From Ailanthus altissimus (lineage: Eukaryota; Streptophyta; Magnoliopsida; Sapindales; Simaroubaceae), in NCBI GenBank assembly GCA_946807835.1, contig OX327683.1, positions 37,879,001-37,943,000 of the forward strand: a DNA stretch of 64,000 nt, given 5' to 3'. This document shows, one piece after another, positions 35,833 through 46,758 of this stretch. Below the pieces are notes generated by a model. That model was given only the letters and a program-made list of their open reading frames with translations, made no database searches and was not told the origin of the DNA. Positions within the stretch are counted from its first letter, which is position 1, and each line of letters starts with the position of its first letter. The position numbers and the translations under genes were made by a program.

Positions 35833-37277
35833 CATTTGTAATTCAGTTAAATATGTTCATAATTATTTACTGAATATTTTAATGGATGGAACTTATATAA
35901 TGTTCGTGGCCGTTAATTACAAGCATAACTGCGACTTTTTTTAAATTAACGCCGCTTTTGGAAGACTTGAGTTTGATGTTTTCTGAGAAAAAAAAAACAC
36001 ATTTTACATGTGTTGTATTCTAAAACAAGGACGGCATCGGGCACACCGTTGCCGTTGGATGGCTGAATGTTAATATAATTTATTCAATAAGTCTAGTTTT
36101 GCAACGAGGCGCGTGGCTTCCGCGGCTTTCATAAACAAACGACAAGTCATAATTTAAGAGTGGCACTACTTGATCTCTTATTTGATCTCATTAACTACCA
36201 TTAAAAAAAAATTCTTAATATACTTTTAAATAATTTATTTAGTTATTTATAAGATTACTATCAATATTTATTATAAACGTTAAACTTTTAATTTTATAAA
36301 TGCATTAACATCCAAAACTTATTGTTTAACAGATGAAATAAATGTTTTAAAAATAAAAAATATGGAAAAAATTAATGTGTTCATATTTTTTAAATAATAT
36401 AGAAATATTAAAAATACTCAAAGTAATTATGAAGATAAATTAGAAAATGAAATATGATATATAAAAAATTATAAGTTATTTTATATTTTTTAAATAAAAT
36501 ATAATAAAATAATTAATAAAATAAAATAAGGTGTCGAATAACTCCATTAATAATTTAATCACAATCTTAAAGTAATAATAAAGATAAATTAGAAATGCAA
36601 TATGGTATATAGAAAAATTATAAATTATTTTATACTTTTAATAAAGTATAATAAAAAGGACTAATAAAATAAAACAAAGAATAAATTTAGTCCATTTTAA
36701 TTTTAAATCTGCAGATGAATATTATTATATATTATGATAAACTTTTAATTATATATATATCAATAAATTAGCGTAATATTGCACATGAGGCTTGTTAAAA
36801 TGGTAAGTATCCAAGCGCACTCGCCTGACTTAAGGTCGGTGATTAGAATCCCCCTCCTCCATAATTGTAAAATACTCTAAAAAAAATATAAATTATTATA
36901 ATATTAAAAAAAAGTGTCAAATAACTTCACTCATAATTTAATCACAATCTTAAAGCCAGACCAGCTAAAATTTAGTTAAACTAACGGACGGGCCCGTATT
37001 ATATCCCGGGGCCCAAATCAGGCCTAACTAACTGAAAGGTCAGTGCGGATCCAATAATCCAAACTCTCCGATTGGAAAACGTCGTCGTGCTTGCAATATC
37101 AAGTTGATCTGATCTGCCGCCAATGATCTCGTGCTTTCTTTAGTCAAGCAATTGCACCATGAAATCGCAAAACCGCGACGCTTCAATTTCACCGCGCCAA
37201 AGAATGCTCTCAATTCATCGAAAGCACTCAGTTTCTGGAACACGAAGAAATTGTATTAGTTCTTGAAGCTCCAAATC
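35833..37277. other. AT-rich spacer upstream of the COX10-like locus
   Basis: Contains local AT repeats (36180-36700 and 36880-36960 share motifs such as TAATTTAATCACAATCTTAA) and a tRNA-like stretch. The part from about 37030 may be the original 5' flank of the COX10 copy. Confidence 0.45.
36787..36861 (+). repeat. tRNA-like sequence, possible SINE head
   Basis: GAGGCTTGTTAAAATGGTAAG resembles a Pol III A-box region and GGTGATTAGAATCCC a degenerate B box, about 40 bp apart. CTGACTTAAGG looks like an anticodon loop. Stems do not close well and an A/T-rich tail follows, so it fits a tRNA-derived SINE remnant better than a tRNA gene. Confidence 0.4.
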
Positions 37278-40200
37278 ATGTGGAGAAACATCGTCGTTCG
37301 ACGGCTTTTATCTCATTTCCAGTCCAATCAGAGTCAAAACTCGTTGGCAAAATTAGGGTTTTGCGTCAATAGCAAATCTCATGCGTTCGATCTTCTTCTT
37401 CTTCGCCTTGCGCCGCCGCTGTTGATCCCCCTTCACTGGTTACTCATTGCGGCCGCTGCTATTGGGAACTCTCCAAAGCTCGCCTCAGGTTTTTTCAATT
37501 CTGTTGTTGTTGCTTGCCTTTTAGTTATTTGATTAAATTATTTGTAATATTGGTGTATGTAGCATGTTAGTTGTCGCAACTTCAGGAACTGGATTTGTAT
37601 TGGGGAGTGGGAGTGCCATTGATATAGCTAGTCTTTGTTGGACATGCACTGGAACTATGATGGTTGATGCCTCTGCTAATTCTCTAAACCAGGTTCTAAT
37701 AATAACTCAATTCACATTTCTAAGTCAATAATTTATTTGCATCTCTTTCTTATGTTTTTAATTCAAATTACTCAAAAGATTTGTCCGGTGTCATATGACT
37801 AATTTTTGATTGTTCGATAAAAATGTTATGTACACAAAAGGTTTCCTCAAAGTTGTTTAATTGTTGTATATGTAGAACACGTTGCCTCTTGCTTATTTTT
37901 TGTAACTATTTCAGGTGTTTGAGATAAGCAATGATGCCAAAATGAAGCGAACAAGGCTAAGACCGCTACCTTCTGGCAGAATCTTTATACCCCATGCAGT
38001 GACTTGGGCATCTTCTGTTGGTGTAGCTGGCACTGCTTTATTGGCATGCAAGGTGGCCCAATAAATTTACTTAATTACTCTTTCGCTTTTTCTTTTGAGT
38101 ATTTCTTTTACTGTGAACCTTGAACATTCTATCTTTTCTAAAGTGTCAATTTGCTACTAGCTAAGAGACTAATATTGTAGCTTTGATGGCAAGGTTTTTG
38201 CAGGCTAATATGTTGACTGCTGGGCTTGCAGCCTCTAATCTTATTCTTTATGCATTTGTGTACACACCACTGAAGCAGATTCACCCAGTCAATACATGGG
38301 TTGAGCTATTGTTGGTGCTATTCCTCCACTTTTGGGGTAATTTGTTCTTTATTTTCAAGTTGCCTTGAACTCAGTATGTCTGCCATTTTATGGTCATGAG
38401 ACAAACACTTTTTTACAATTAAGGCAAATCTACAAAGTCATATATCCTTGGACAATAGTTAAGAATGAAAATAAGCATCCTCTTTTGGGGTAATTTGTTG
38501 TTTATTTTCAAGTTGCCTTGAACTCAATATGTCTGCCATTTCATGGTCACGAGACAAACAGTTTTTCACAATTAAGGCAAATCTACAAAGTCATATTATC
38601 CTTGGACAATAGTTAAGAATGAAAATAAGCATGTAAGTTGTGGGTGTGATCCAATTAAAATACTTTTAATGCATGTAGTTCTAGTGCTTTCTTTTTAACA
38701 ATAAATCCCGACTTACCATCATTCTGTTGCACTTTGTATTGCAAGTGCTTGCATGTATAAGTTTAATGTATTTCGAGTTGAATAATTGATGGACCTCATC
38801 ATACTAACATGAGTCAGGAGGCTTAGTTAATGGGATGGATAATTGACATACTCAAGCAATTATGTTTGACTGATATTTTAAGAGCTTAGGCCCTTACAAG
38901 AATATAGGGAAGTTGCGGTCAGTTTTTGGATTTTCTTTGTATAATTTTGATGAAATTAAAGAGACTACTGATTAGAACGGAATCAATATTTCTGTACTCG
39001 TACTCAAGTTGGCTTTACACTTTGACGTTAAGTGAATACTTACAGTCATGCATACAGGCTCATGTTTATCTGTCTGGTCTGGATTCTCAGGTGGACTGCA
39101 GCTGCTGGCAATGTTTCCCTGAATGGAATAATTCTCCCTGCAGCTCTATATTTTTGGCAAATTCCCCATTTTATGGCTCTTGCATACTTGTGCCGCAATG
39201 ATTATGCTGCTGGAGGGTATGAAATATTTTTTTCTAGATTTAAGTATTCAAGCATGATATATCAAGCGTCTCACTTTATCATCAAGCAATACCCAAAATT
39301 GTTTCAGCATCAGCTCAATGGATGTTTACAATTTTGGCTTGTCTATTGTGTATTGTATCTTAAAACTGTTCATGGAAAAAATTATTTGTCCAAATTGTAC
39401 TGTAAGCTTGAAGCTTACTATGACATGAACTGTGGTGTGACCTTAAATAAGGTTTGCTGCTAAAATTGCTGATAATAATTACTCTCATCATTCTTCTGGT
39501 GAAAAGTGCATTAGTGGGGCTTGGAAACATATGATGGGTTTGATTGGCAATGTGGGTTATATATGCAGCTAGTGAGATCCTTAAATATGTAAATGATGAT
39601 CAGTAACTTCTTGAATGCAAACCACTCGGCTTTTATCTGCTTCTCGTTTCTATCTGAACTGCTCTTTCAGGTATAGGATGTTCTCTCTTGCTGATGCTTC
39701 TGGTCAGAGAACTTCTTCAGTGGCCCTGAGGAACTGCATGTATCTGATCCCTTTGGGATTCTTAGCCTATGATTGTGAGTTACAGTTTTTCAAAACAAAG
39801 AATTACATGATCAAATTTTGCTTTCCAGGTTTTTTTAATCTGGCTTGCTTTTTGTTTCCTTAACTTTTTTATTTAAAGATTTTACATAAAGGATCTAATA
39901 AGATATCGAATAGTTGAGAACCAGGATATATTATGTGCCTTATCTGAATTATTTCTTACATCTCCTTCGCATTTTAAGCCTCTATTTTAACTAAATGAAT
40001 AGAGTATAGGAAATGATGTTTGACTTCCTACTTTGGGGAGTTATCTCATTCACCATTGAAATTAACAATATTGTACACAGGGGGAGTGACTTCCAGATGG
40101 TTTTGTCTTGAGTCAACACTCATCACTCTAGCTATAAGTGCTGCAGCATTTTCTTTCTATCAAGACTGAACTACTCAAAAAGCCAGAAAGATGTTCTATG

Positions 40201-40475
40201 CTAGCCTCCTGTATCTTCCTGTATTTATGTCCGGGCTCCTATTTCACTGTGTCAGTGATAGCCAACAATGCCTTGCAGAAGAACAATCAGAGAAGATTGT
40301 TGAGCTTTCCTCTTCCTTCAAAACTGTAGCTGAAGAGAATGGAAATATTGACCGGAATAACAAGTTGAGCCGTTCCTCAGTTGGCAGACAGGCACGCCCA
40401 CCTGTAGCATATGCCTCTGTTGCACCATTTCCATTTCTGCCAGCTCCTTCATATTCAGCACCCTGTGTGGATTGA
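37278..40475 (+). pseudogene. Protoheme IX farnesyltransferase (COX10) copy, degenerate
   Basis: Seven exon-like segments with proper GT-AG borders recapitulate mitochondrial heme O synthase: 37278-37488, 37563-37692 (MLVVATSGTGFVLG, ASANSLNQ), 37915-38052 (MKRTRLRPLPSGRI, the prenyl-substrate region), 38204-38336, 39091-39216 (PAALYFWQIPHFMALAYLC, NDYAAGG), 39671-39774 and 40081-40475. The UbiA-type membrane enzyme farnesylates heme b on the way to cytochrome oxidase. Lesions: the exon encoding the segment before MLVVATSG (family YWELSKAKLS) is absent; one base is missing near 38302-38305 (NTWV then frame shift where the family has GAIVGAIPPLLG); and TGA at 40167-40169 replaces an Arg codon (FYQD-stop-TTQKARKM). 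The C-terminal part after the stop is otherwise well kept. It is best read as a recently decayed duplicate. Confidence 0.8.
38329..38632 (+). repeat. 153-bp tandem duplication at a COX10 exon-intron border
   Basis: Two copies (38329-38481 and 38482-38632) differ by few bases. The unit begins CTTTTGGGGTAATTTG, so it includes the last 8 bases of an exon and its splice donor, which is therefore present twice. Confidence 0.9.
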
Positions 40476-41388
40476 GTTTTAAAACTTCTAACAGTTACAT
40501 CGAATAATTTTGGTCTGGCAACTCTGCGTCTGAGTTTTTCTTATTTGCTTAAAACTTTGGGAATTTATTTCTTCAATCACTTTCTTTTTTGTGGTAATAA
40601 GTTTTATTTTACCTTACTGATAATACATTTTGGGTTGAATATTTTGTATACTGAATGAGAGAGAAAGAAAGTGTTTTTATATTTTCTATAATTCAATCTA
40701 AAACGTGTTCTGTGATAATTTTCTATTTTGTTTTCAGTAAGATTCTCTTGAACAGTTTTTCCGGCGGACAATTGTTATTTCAACAATGTTAACACCTTTT
40801 CATGGATCCCAAAGCCTGCTGAGAATAGGCTTCATTTCTGGTGGCTCCGAATTTACAATTGCAAGCCAGGGACTCGGGTAAATCACGGCACAGAAACGAG
40901 AATTTGGAATGCGCCGAAGCCTCTAGTGGGACAAAATGATCTACAGCAGCTCCAGAAAACGGCTGTTGCAGAAACTGGCACATGTAACTACGAGGACAAA
41001 CAAAGAGATCAGTAGATGGTCTTCAAACCTTTGGTATCTTTAAAATTACAAACTGGATATTTATTCTGGTGCTGAGGTAATTTACAAATGGGGTGATTGT
41101 GAACCACCTCAGCTGGTGGGAGAACCGTGATACAACTAGACTACAGTTTCAAGCCAAGCAATATTGCAGTTTCTTCCTATTTCCAGTATATCTATACTTA
41201 CCAAGTATTAAAAGAGGAACCAAAATCAACTTGAATTTTCAAATCACCCGAGAAATGCAAGCATGGTAGACTTAATTACATAAACTGGAAGTGGAATGTG
41301 GACGAAGAAAAGTATTCTTACTAAGACAATTTTGCCATTTTGTATCAGGTAGATGTTGGTGTTAAGTTTAAGAGTACCACGACTTCGT
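40476..41388. other. Convergent 3' flanks
   Basis: Lies between the plus-strand COX10 copy and the minus-strand cyclophilin-like gene. It probably holds the 3' UTR of the latter. No separate gene is recognised. Confidence 0.5.
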
Positions 41389-43617
41389 CTAGATTCTTCT
41401 AAACCTCAAGGAAACGGGTTCTTCCAAGACAGAGACATTAATATTGCTCCACACCTCCTGTTTCGTTGGAAGCTGTGAAATTCTCTCTGCAATTTCCATG
41501 TCTTGTGGAAGAACAAAACCAAACACATTGTATGCTTTTTTCCACTCATTGTGATTAGCCAAGCTGATAAAGAATTCTGGGCCAGAACTAATCCATGCGA
41601 CTGATCCTCTTCTTATGGTGGAAGAGACCTCTACTGGAATTTCCTTGAAATTGACACCATCTGCTTCAAGTGTTCCTTGAATTAAAGCAAATGGAGGGCC
41701 ATATGGGGCCTATCAAGCAAAAGGTATCTTTTCAGACAAACTTCAAATAACAAAAGTACACAAATGAATATATACAACTGAAAATTAACTAGGCACACTT
41801 TTTTTTCCATGAAAATTTCGTCTTTAAGACAATTAATAATTCAATAGAACCAACAGATTCCAGTGAACGTAAAAAGAACTTACATGTACAATGTGATTTC
41901 CTTTTGTATCCCAATGGGCTCCTCGGCTTTCTGCACGGTGAAATTGGCAGCCCATGCAGTGTCGCAATGCCAACAGCTCCAGGATATAAGCAACAGAATA
42001 TGGGGCACAATCAGATAAAAGCTGCAAAGAATCAAAGATCATTCCGTTGGTCATACTAAGTAATTTATTCAAGTATGGGGATAAGAATTGAAGGTAGGCA
42101 GAGGACTAGAAACCTTTAATAATAACTTGATGGCAAATGGATTACTGGCAAGTAAATAAAAATTTATTTACAATGATGATTAGGAAGAAACTATGTTCTC
42201 ATCAGCTTCAGGTTGTCAAAGTGAAAGTACATTATACCACATCAAGCATGACATCCATAACCCATACTTGAAGCCATGATGTTGCCTTGCTCAAAAGATT
42301 GAGTAGCAACTTAAAGACTCAGGAAAGAACCAACAAAGACAACTATTCGAGTTATATTTTGTGATGGAAAATGCAAAAACAAGCATATGCCATTGAATTA
42401 CTGACTGCAAGGTGACGATAAAGATGCTGTGAACTATTGTATGAGAAAATTTACCTTTACATGAAGAATCCCATATTCAGTCTCCAATCCAACAATACCC
42501 TACAAGGATAAGAGAAGAAAATTAAATGATCAATTAGAAAAGTTAAGAAATTAACTAAGTCTTACATGCACAAGCTGATATGAAGATTCACACAACGTAA
42601 CAAACAGTTCCATTAAGCATACTTCACAGAATCACAGCATCGCAACGTAAATATTCCAAATGCCACATTATGAACCTACATACTTGATATAGAGATTGGA
42701 AAGGTTCTTAACTGACTTTCTCAGAGAACAATATTTCCACCAAAAGAACAAAAATGAGAGAAACGTTTAAATTTACCATGAGAATAGATATAGCTTTTTA
42801 CAGAGGTAATTAATTAGTTAATGGAATTTCAAGATATGTGTACTTTGTTGAAAAATCTATAAGGCAAGAAGCAAAATTGTTAAACAAACATATGTAAAAT
42901 GTGATATTTGTTCAAAATGATATATAGCAGTCAGATGATGCTTGGGTAGAGAGTGTACCTCTCCTTTCCCAAAAACTAGTCCCGAAGTCCACATAACTCC
43001 ATCACCTGAGTCTCGTTGATCGGGGTTCAATGTATCTTTCTGTTTCTTCAGCCAACACTAAAGCAAGAAGAGCAAGACAACAATATCATAATTATTTATT
43101 ATGTGCCAGCATCTAAAAATCAAATTAGAAAACATCAAGCCTGTGATTTTTCCCATCAAGCCAAATATCAAATTTGTCATCTTTGATATAAGAAAATCAT
43201 AATCATAATCATAATAATAGTAAATGAAAACCAGACCTCACCGAATCTAGAGCCACAGGATTGTCTATCTGCACAGAACACCCAAGAATCGCACAAACAA
43301 GGCCGACCCAGAGCCCGACACATGTCCTTGCAAGCCCTGCAACACTCTTGCGGAGAATTCACCTTGAGATCCGAACCCCAGTTCACCGCATCACCCCACA
43401 GCTCCAAATGCTCAATTCCTCTACAGAAATTTTGAACTTGGCCTTCTTGTTCGACACCACTTCCACTGGAAGTTGAACCCAAAGAAATTTTAACATTCCC
43501 GGGTTTATAAGGAACAGAGAAACAGAGATAGACCATGAATAAGGAGATACAACCCAGAAAGAAGAGGACGAGAAGAGCACATCTGCTGAGTTTTGAATCC
43601 GGTTGCCTCCGACCCAT
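41389..43617 (-). CDS. Membrane-anchored cyclophilin-like (PPIase-fold) protein
   Basis: Five minus-strand exons join in phase: 43617-43237, 43057-42959, 42499-42455, 42021-41884 and 41709-41389 (327 residues). There is a single N-terminal membrane anchor (about residues 13-33, CALLVLFFLGCISLFMVYLC). A Cys-rich segment follows (about 64-121, FCRGIEHLELWGDAVNW, then ECCRACKDMC and LCDSWVFC). The cyclophilin-like domain (about 161-327) begins GIVGLETEYGILHVKLL. The topology suggests a type II Golgi/ER protein. Aligned to cyclophilin A, FHR (R204), FF (267-268) and W277 are kept, but the catalytic Gln is Glu (E266) and the substrate His is Tyr (Y281). I chose the MGRRQ start because it directly precedes the anchor; in-frame upstream ATGs (to about 43750) could add some 45 residues. 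It resembles the plant cyclophilin-like PPIase family; activity is uncertain. Confidence 0.88.
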
Positions 43618-43754
43618 TTGAAGTCCGAAACTCGGAAGGAAAGACCCAGAAGTTGGTTTCTCTTTTTCATTTGTTCTATTCATTGTCATCGAGATTTTAC
43701 CAGCACGCGAATCACTCTGTTTTGGGTGCATGCAGGCCATCAGAGCTGTCATGG

Positions 43755-46700
43755 CGAAAAAATAGCAACGTTGGGCCTGATCTGAGGCCCGGCCTTTCAA
43801 TCATAAATCTCGGTTACTAAAAATATCTACATTTTTTCACTTTCTTTTCTTTATAGTTTTCTTTTTCATTTATTTATTATAATTTAGATCTAATAATCAA
43901 CAGTAGGCAAACATAATATCTTCTGAATCATATTCGTTTTCTTCGTTAAACCACAATCATCATTATTATTTACTTTTGCATTCAATAAGAAATTGACATT
44001 TCCCCCCGTTTTTGTGGAATCACAAAATAACGCCACCCATTTTAAGCTTTATAATTTAAGCTTCGATGCCAAGGTGCACGCCACAGTTCCTTAGGGCAGT
44101 AAGCTTGCAGCAACCAAGTTACCTAGAGACCTGAAGAATCTCCATATTTAGATGCATAAATGTTGCTACCTTTTTTTTTGTTTTTTGGGCCTTTGAATTG
44201 AGTCAACTATTAAGGCATATTGGCCACAGCATCAAAAATAATATTGAGATCAATAATAATAACAATAACTGAGTTTCAACTTTCTAAAATCCGACCCAAA
44301 TGGGTAATGGTTGTAACTTACAGAGCTGAGTTACATTGTTGAGTTGACCTTAAAGGGGAAACAAAGCAAAGAAAATAGAAATACACAAGACATATCAAGC
44401 AACATGGACATGAGCTGCCGAACTAAAACTACTCGGGAGCTATACCCAGTATGGTAAGAAATATACAAACAAGAAACAAAAAATATTAGTAAGCTTCAAT
44501 AGTTTTTGTACCCAATTGCTTCCAGAGTGCAAAATAAAACTTTCAACAATCAATGGAAAAGTAATTCAAAGGCAAAACACGCCATAAAAAGCAAGATATT
44601 GATGTTCAAAACAAGACCCACGAAATTCTATGATGCAAAATATTAACCAATCAATGACCTACTTGCTACCACCTTAAATATACACAAATTATTTTTATTT
44701 ACCTCTATTTTCTGGACAGCAGGAGTTAAGGTGTCAATTGAAGTCCTCGAAAGTAGTTAGGCAAGAAAATAGGTTAAAACCAAAATAATCAACATAATGA
44801 ACTTTATACTAGTTAAGCATATCATGTTCTTGCTAATGGTACAAGGGGGGCCTTGAATGTAGGGGCTGTTCTTATTTTACCAAAGGGCTTTGAATTAGCC
44901 CCCTGGATTGTAATTCGCCTTAAATGAAAGAAAAGATAGCAAGCTGTCTTTCAGACCTACTTCACCACTAACAAAAATATTCTTGTGATAGTGAGTGTTT
45001 CAGGGTTAGAAATATAGCGCAATCACTTTTCCTTTTCTTTCCCGAACCCCAAAACTAAAAAAGATGTTCACTTCTTGAAATATCCAATATACGTAGGTGG
45101 GAACAGGGAAAGGCCAAGTGGTTGATAGCTCTGGTCTTGAAAACTGGTAGTTTCGAACAAAGAACTATCAAGGGTTCCAATCCCTCTCTTTAAAACAAAG
45201 GCATTCTTCTAGAACCCCTCAATTCGGTGCCTATTTGTTTAAATATTTCTAGCCAATTTCCTGCAACCAAACACCCTACTTAACCCAGTTCAAACCAATA
45301 TCCCATTTCCCAAAATTGTATAAGAAATGCAAAATTATATCCAACTCAAAGGTGTACATAGCTTCAAACCAAAAAGGAACATCCAACTTAACATTCAAAG
45401 ACCTTTTCCCAAGACTTAGTGACGTATGATCTTGCAATAAGAATATCATCGGTATGCGTCATAGGATCTTGCAGCTTTTCTCTATCTAATGATGTGGAGC
45501 CCACTTTGAAACCATCCATCCCACACTACCCAAGCATGTGATGACGCAATATCATTTTGCTGGTAAAAGAATATTAGTATTACAAGATACAACAGTCTCA
45601 CCAAACTACTTGTAAAACCCAACAGCTGAACATGGTCTTTTCTTTTATTGAGAAATCACATCATGTTAAAATGAAATAGAAAACATTAGGAATATATGGC
45701 AATAGTCCTTCACTCTAAACCATGATTTGCTCATGATGACATAAACATGGCAATTTCAATCTTTCACCAGATATACTCAACAAGGCTGAACTCAAACTCA
45801 TAAGAGTGCACATTAAATGTGAAAAACACAAACCTTAACATATTCCTTGAGAAAATATCAGCCAGGAATTCAAAATGCTACAAACACAGGGTAAAAAAAC
45901 AGTCGAGTGTTACCAATTTTGACGTATTCTTCTCCTTATAAATTCAAACTCTTTTTTTTTTCTTTCCATTGGTACTTTAGATTGCAATTCCATAAACAGA
46001 GCAATGCTATACTGAGATTGAAGCAGTTGTCTAATGTTGCACAAGTCACGATCTGTAGGCTGAGCATGTGCAATAATTCTTATCAGCTTCCATATGTGGC
46101 TCCATGTACCACAGGTTAAGATTAGGATATTTCTTATCCAAAAATGCTTATATCCAAAAATGCTTTACCAGATATAGGAAAACCTCAATCTCTCATCAAA
46201 AGCTGTCCATTAAAACAGATGATGCAAGATGCCTCCACATTGTCCATCAAGTGGAGTTCTTATATAGAGAAAATGAAAGAAGCAATACACATATCACATA
46301 CTGAGCACTTCTTGTTTTCAACTCTAAACAAGTGAAGTTTCCTTACAGCATAAACTTAAGACTTGACAAAGTGACCAGTCTATAGAACCAAGAATGGCTT
46401 AAACCAGTACAGCCCTTCTCTTACTACTAAACTTTTTAAGTTAGGAAACTTCTCCCACAACATAGAGAGGCTGCTATGGTCAGCAACATGCTTCTCTCCA
46501 AAATGGTAGGCATCCTAACGCAAAAGCTTCATCTAGTCCACATCACAGCAGCCTCTTTGTCATGTCAAATCAGTTCCATAGTAAATTTTCTTGTAACCAT
46601 AGGACTCCTTTGTTGTGAACCATACCTCTGAGGAAACTAGAGAGATGCCAAGTCTTCAATTAACCATTATCTCTCGGTTTATGATGCACTAAGTAAAGAA

Positions 46701-46758
46701 AAGATAGATGTATTGGAACATGTGAGAAAACTACCTGCAATAACAGTTTTTACTCGCA
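43755..46758. other. Intergenic DNA between two minus-strand genes
   Basis: 5' flank of the cyclophilin-like gene and the 3' side of the hnRNP gene. It includes the plastid-type trnS fragment at 45106 and, near 46130-46165, a short direct repeat (ATCCAAAAATGCTT). No protein gene is recognised. Confidence 0.5.
45106..45191 (+). pseudogene. Plastid-type trnS-UGA fragment (nuclear plastid DNA)
   Basis: GGCCAAGTGGTTGATAGCTC, then GGTCTTGAAAACTGG (anticodon loop with TGA), a long variable arm (TAGTTTCGAACAAAGAACTA) and GGGTTCCAATCCC match plastid tRNA-Ser(UGA) with a handful of substitutions. The acceptor ends are eroded (GGGAA versus TCTCTTT), the B-box position reads TTCCAA instead of TTCGAA, and the flanks do not resemble the plastid psbC-trnS-psbZ region. 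It is a small nuclear insertion of organelle origin and is unlikely to be used. Confidence 0.75.

Noticed and set aside
876..40475. Explaining all broken genes as sequencing errors
   Set aside because: Six neighbouring genes with 27 exons are free of frame errors, and the lesions include in-frame stops, a missing exon and transposon insertions. Single homopolymer slips in the second F-box copy remain the least certain.
40789..40983. Minus-strand frame between COX10 and the cyclophilin-like gene
   Set aside because: Short, with no family resemblance; sits in convergent 3' flanks.
45106..45191. Functional nuclear tRNA-Ser
   Set aside because: The acceptor stem is broken, the B box is mutated and the sequence is of plastid type.
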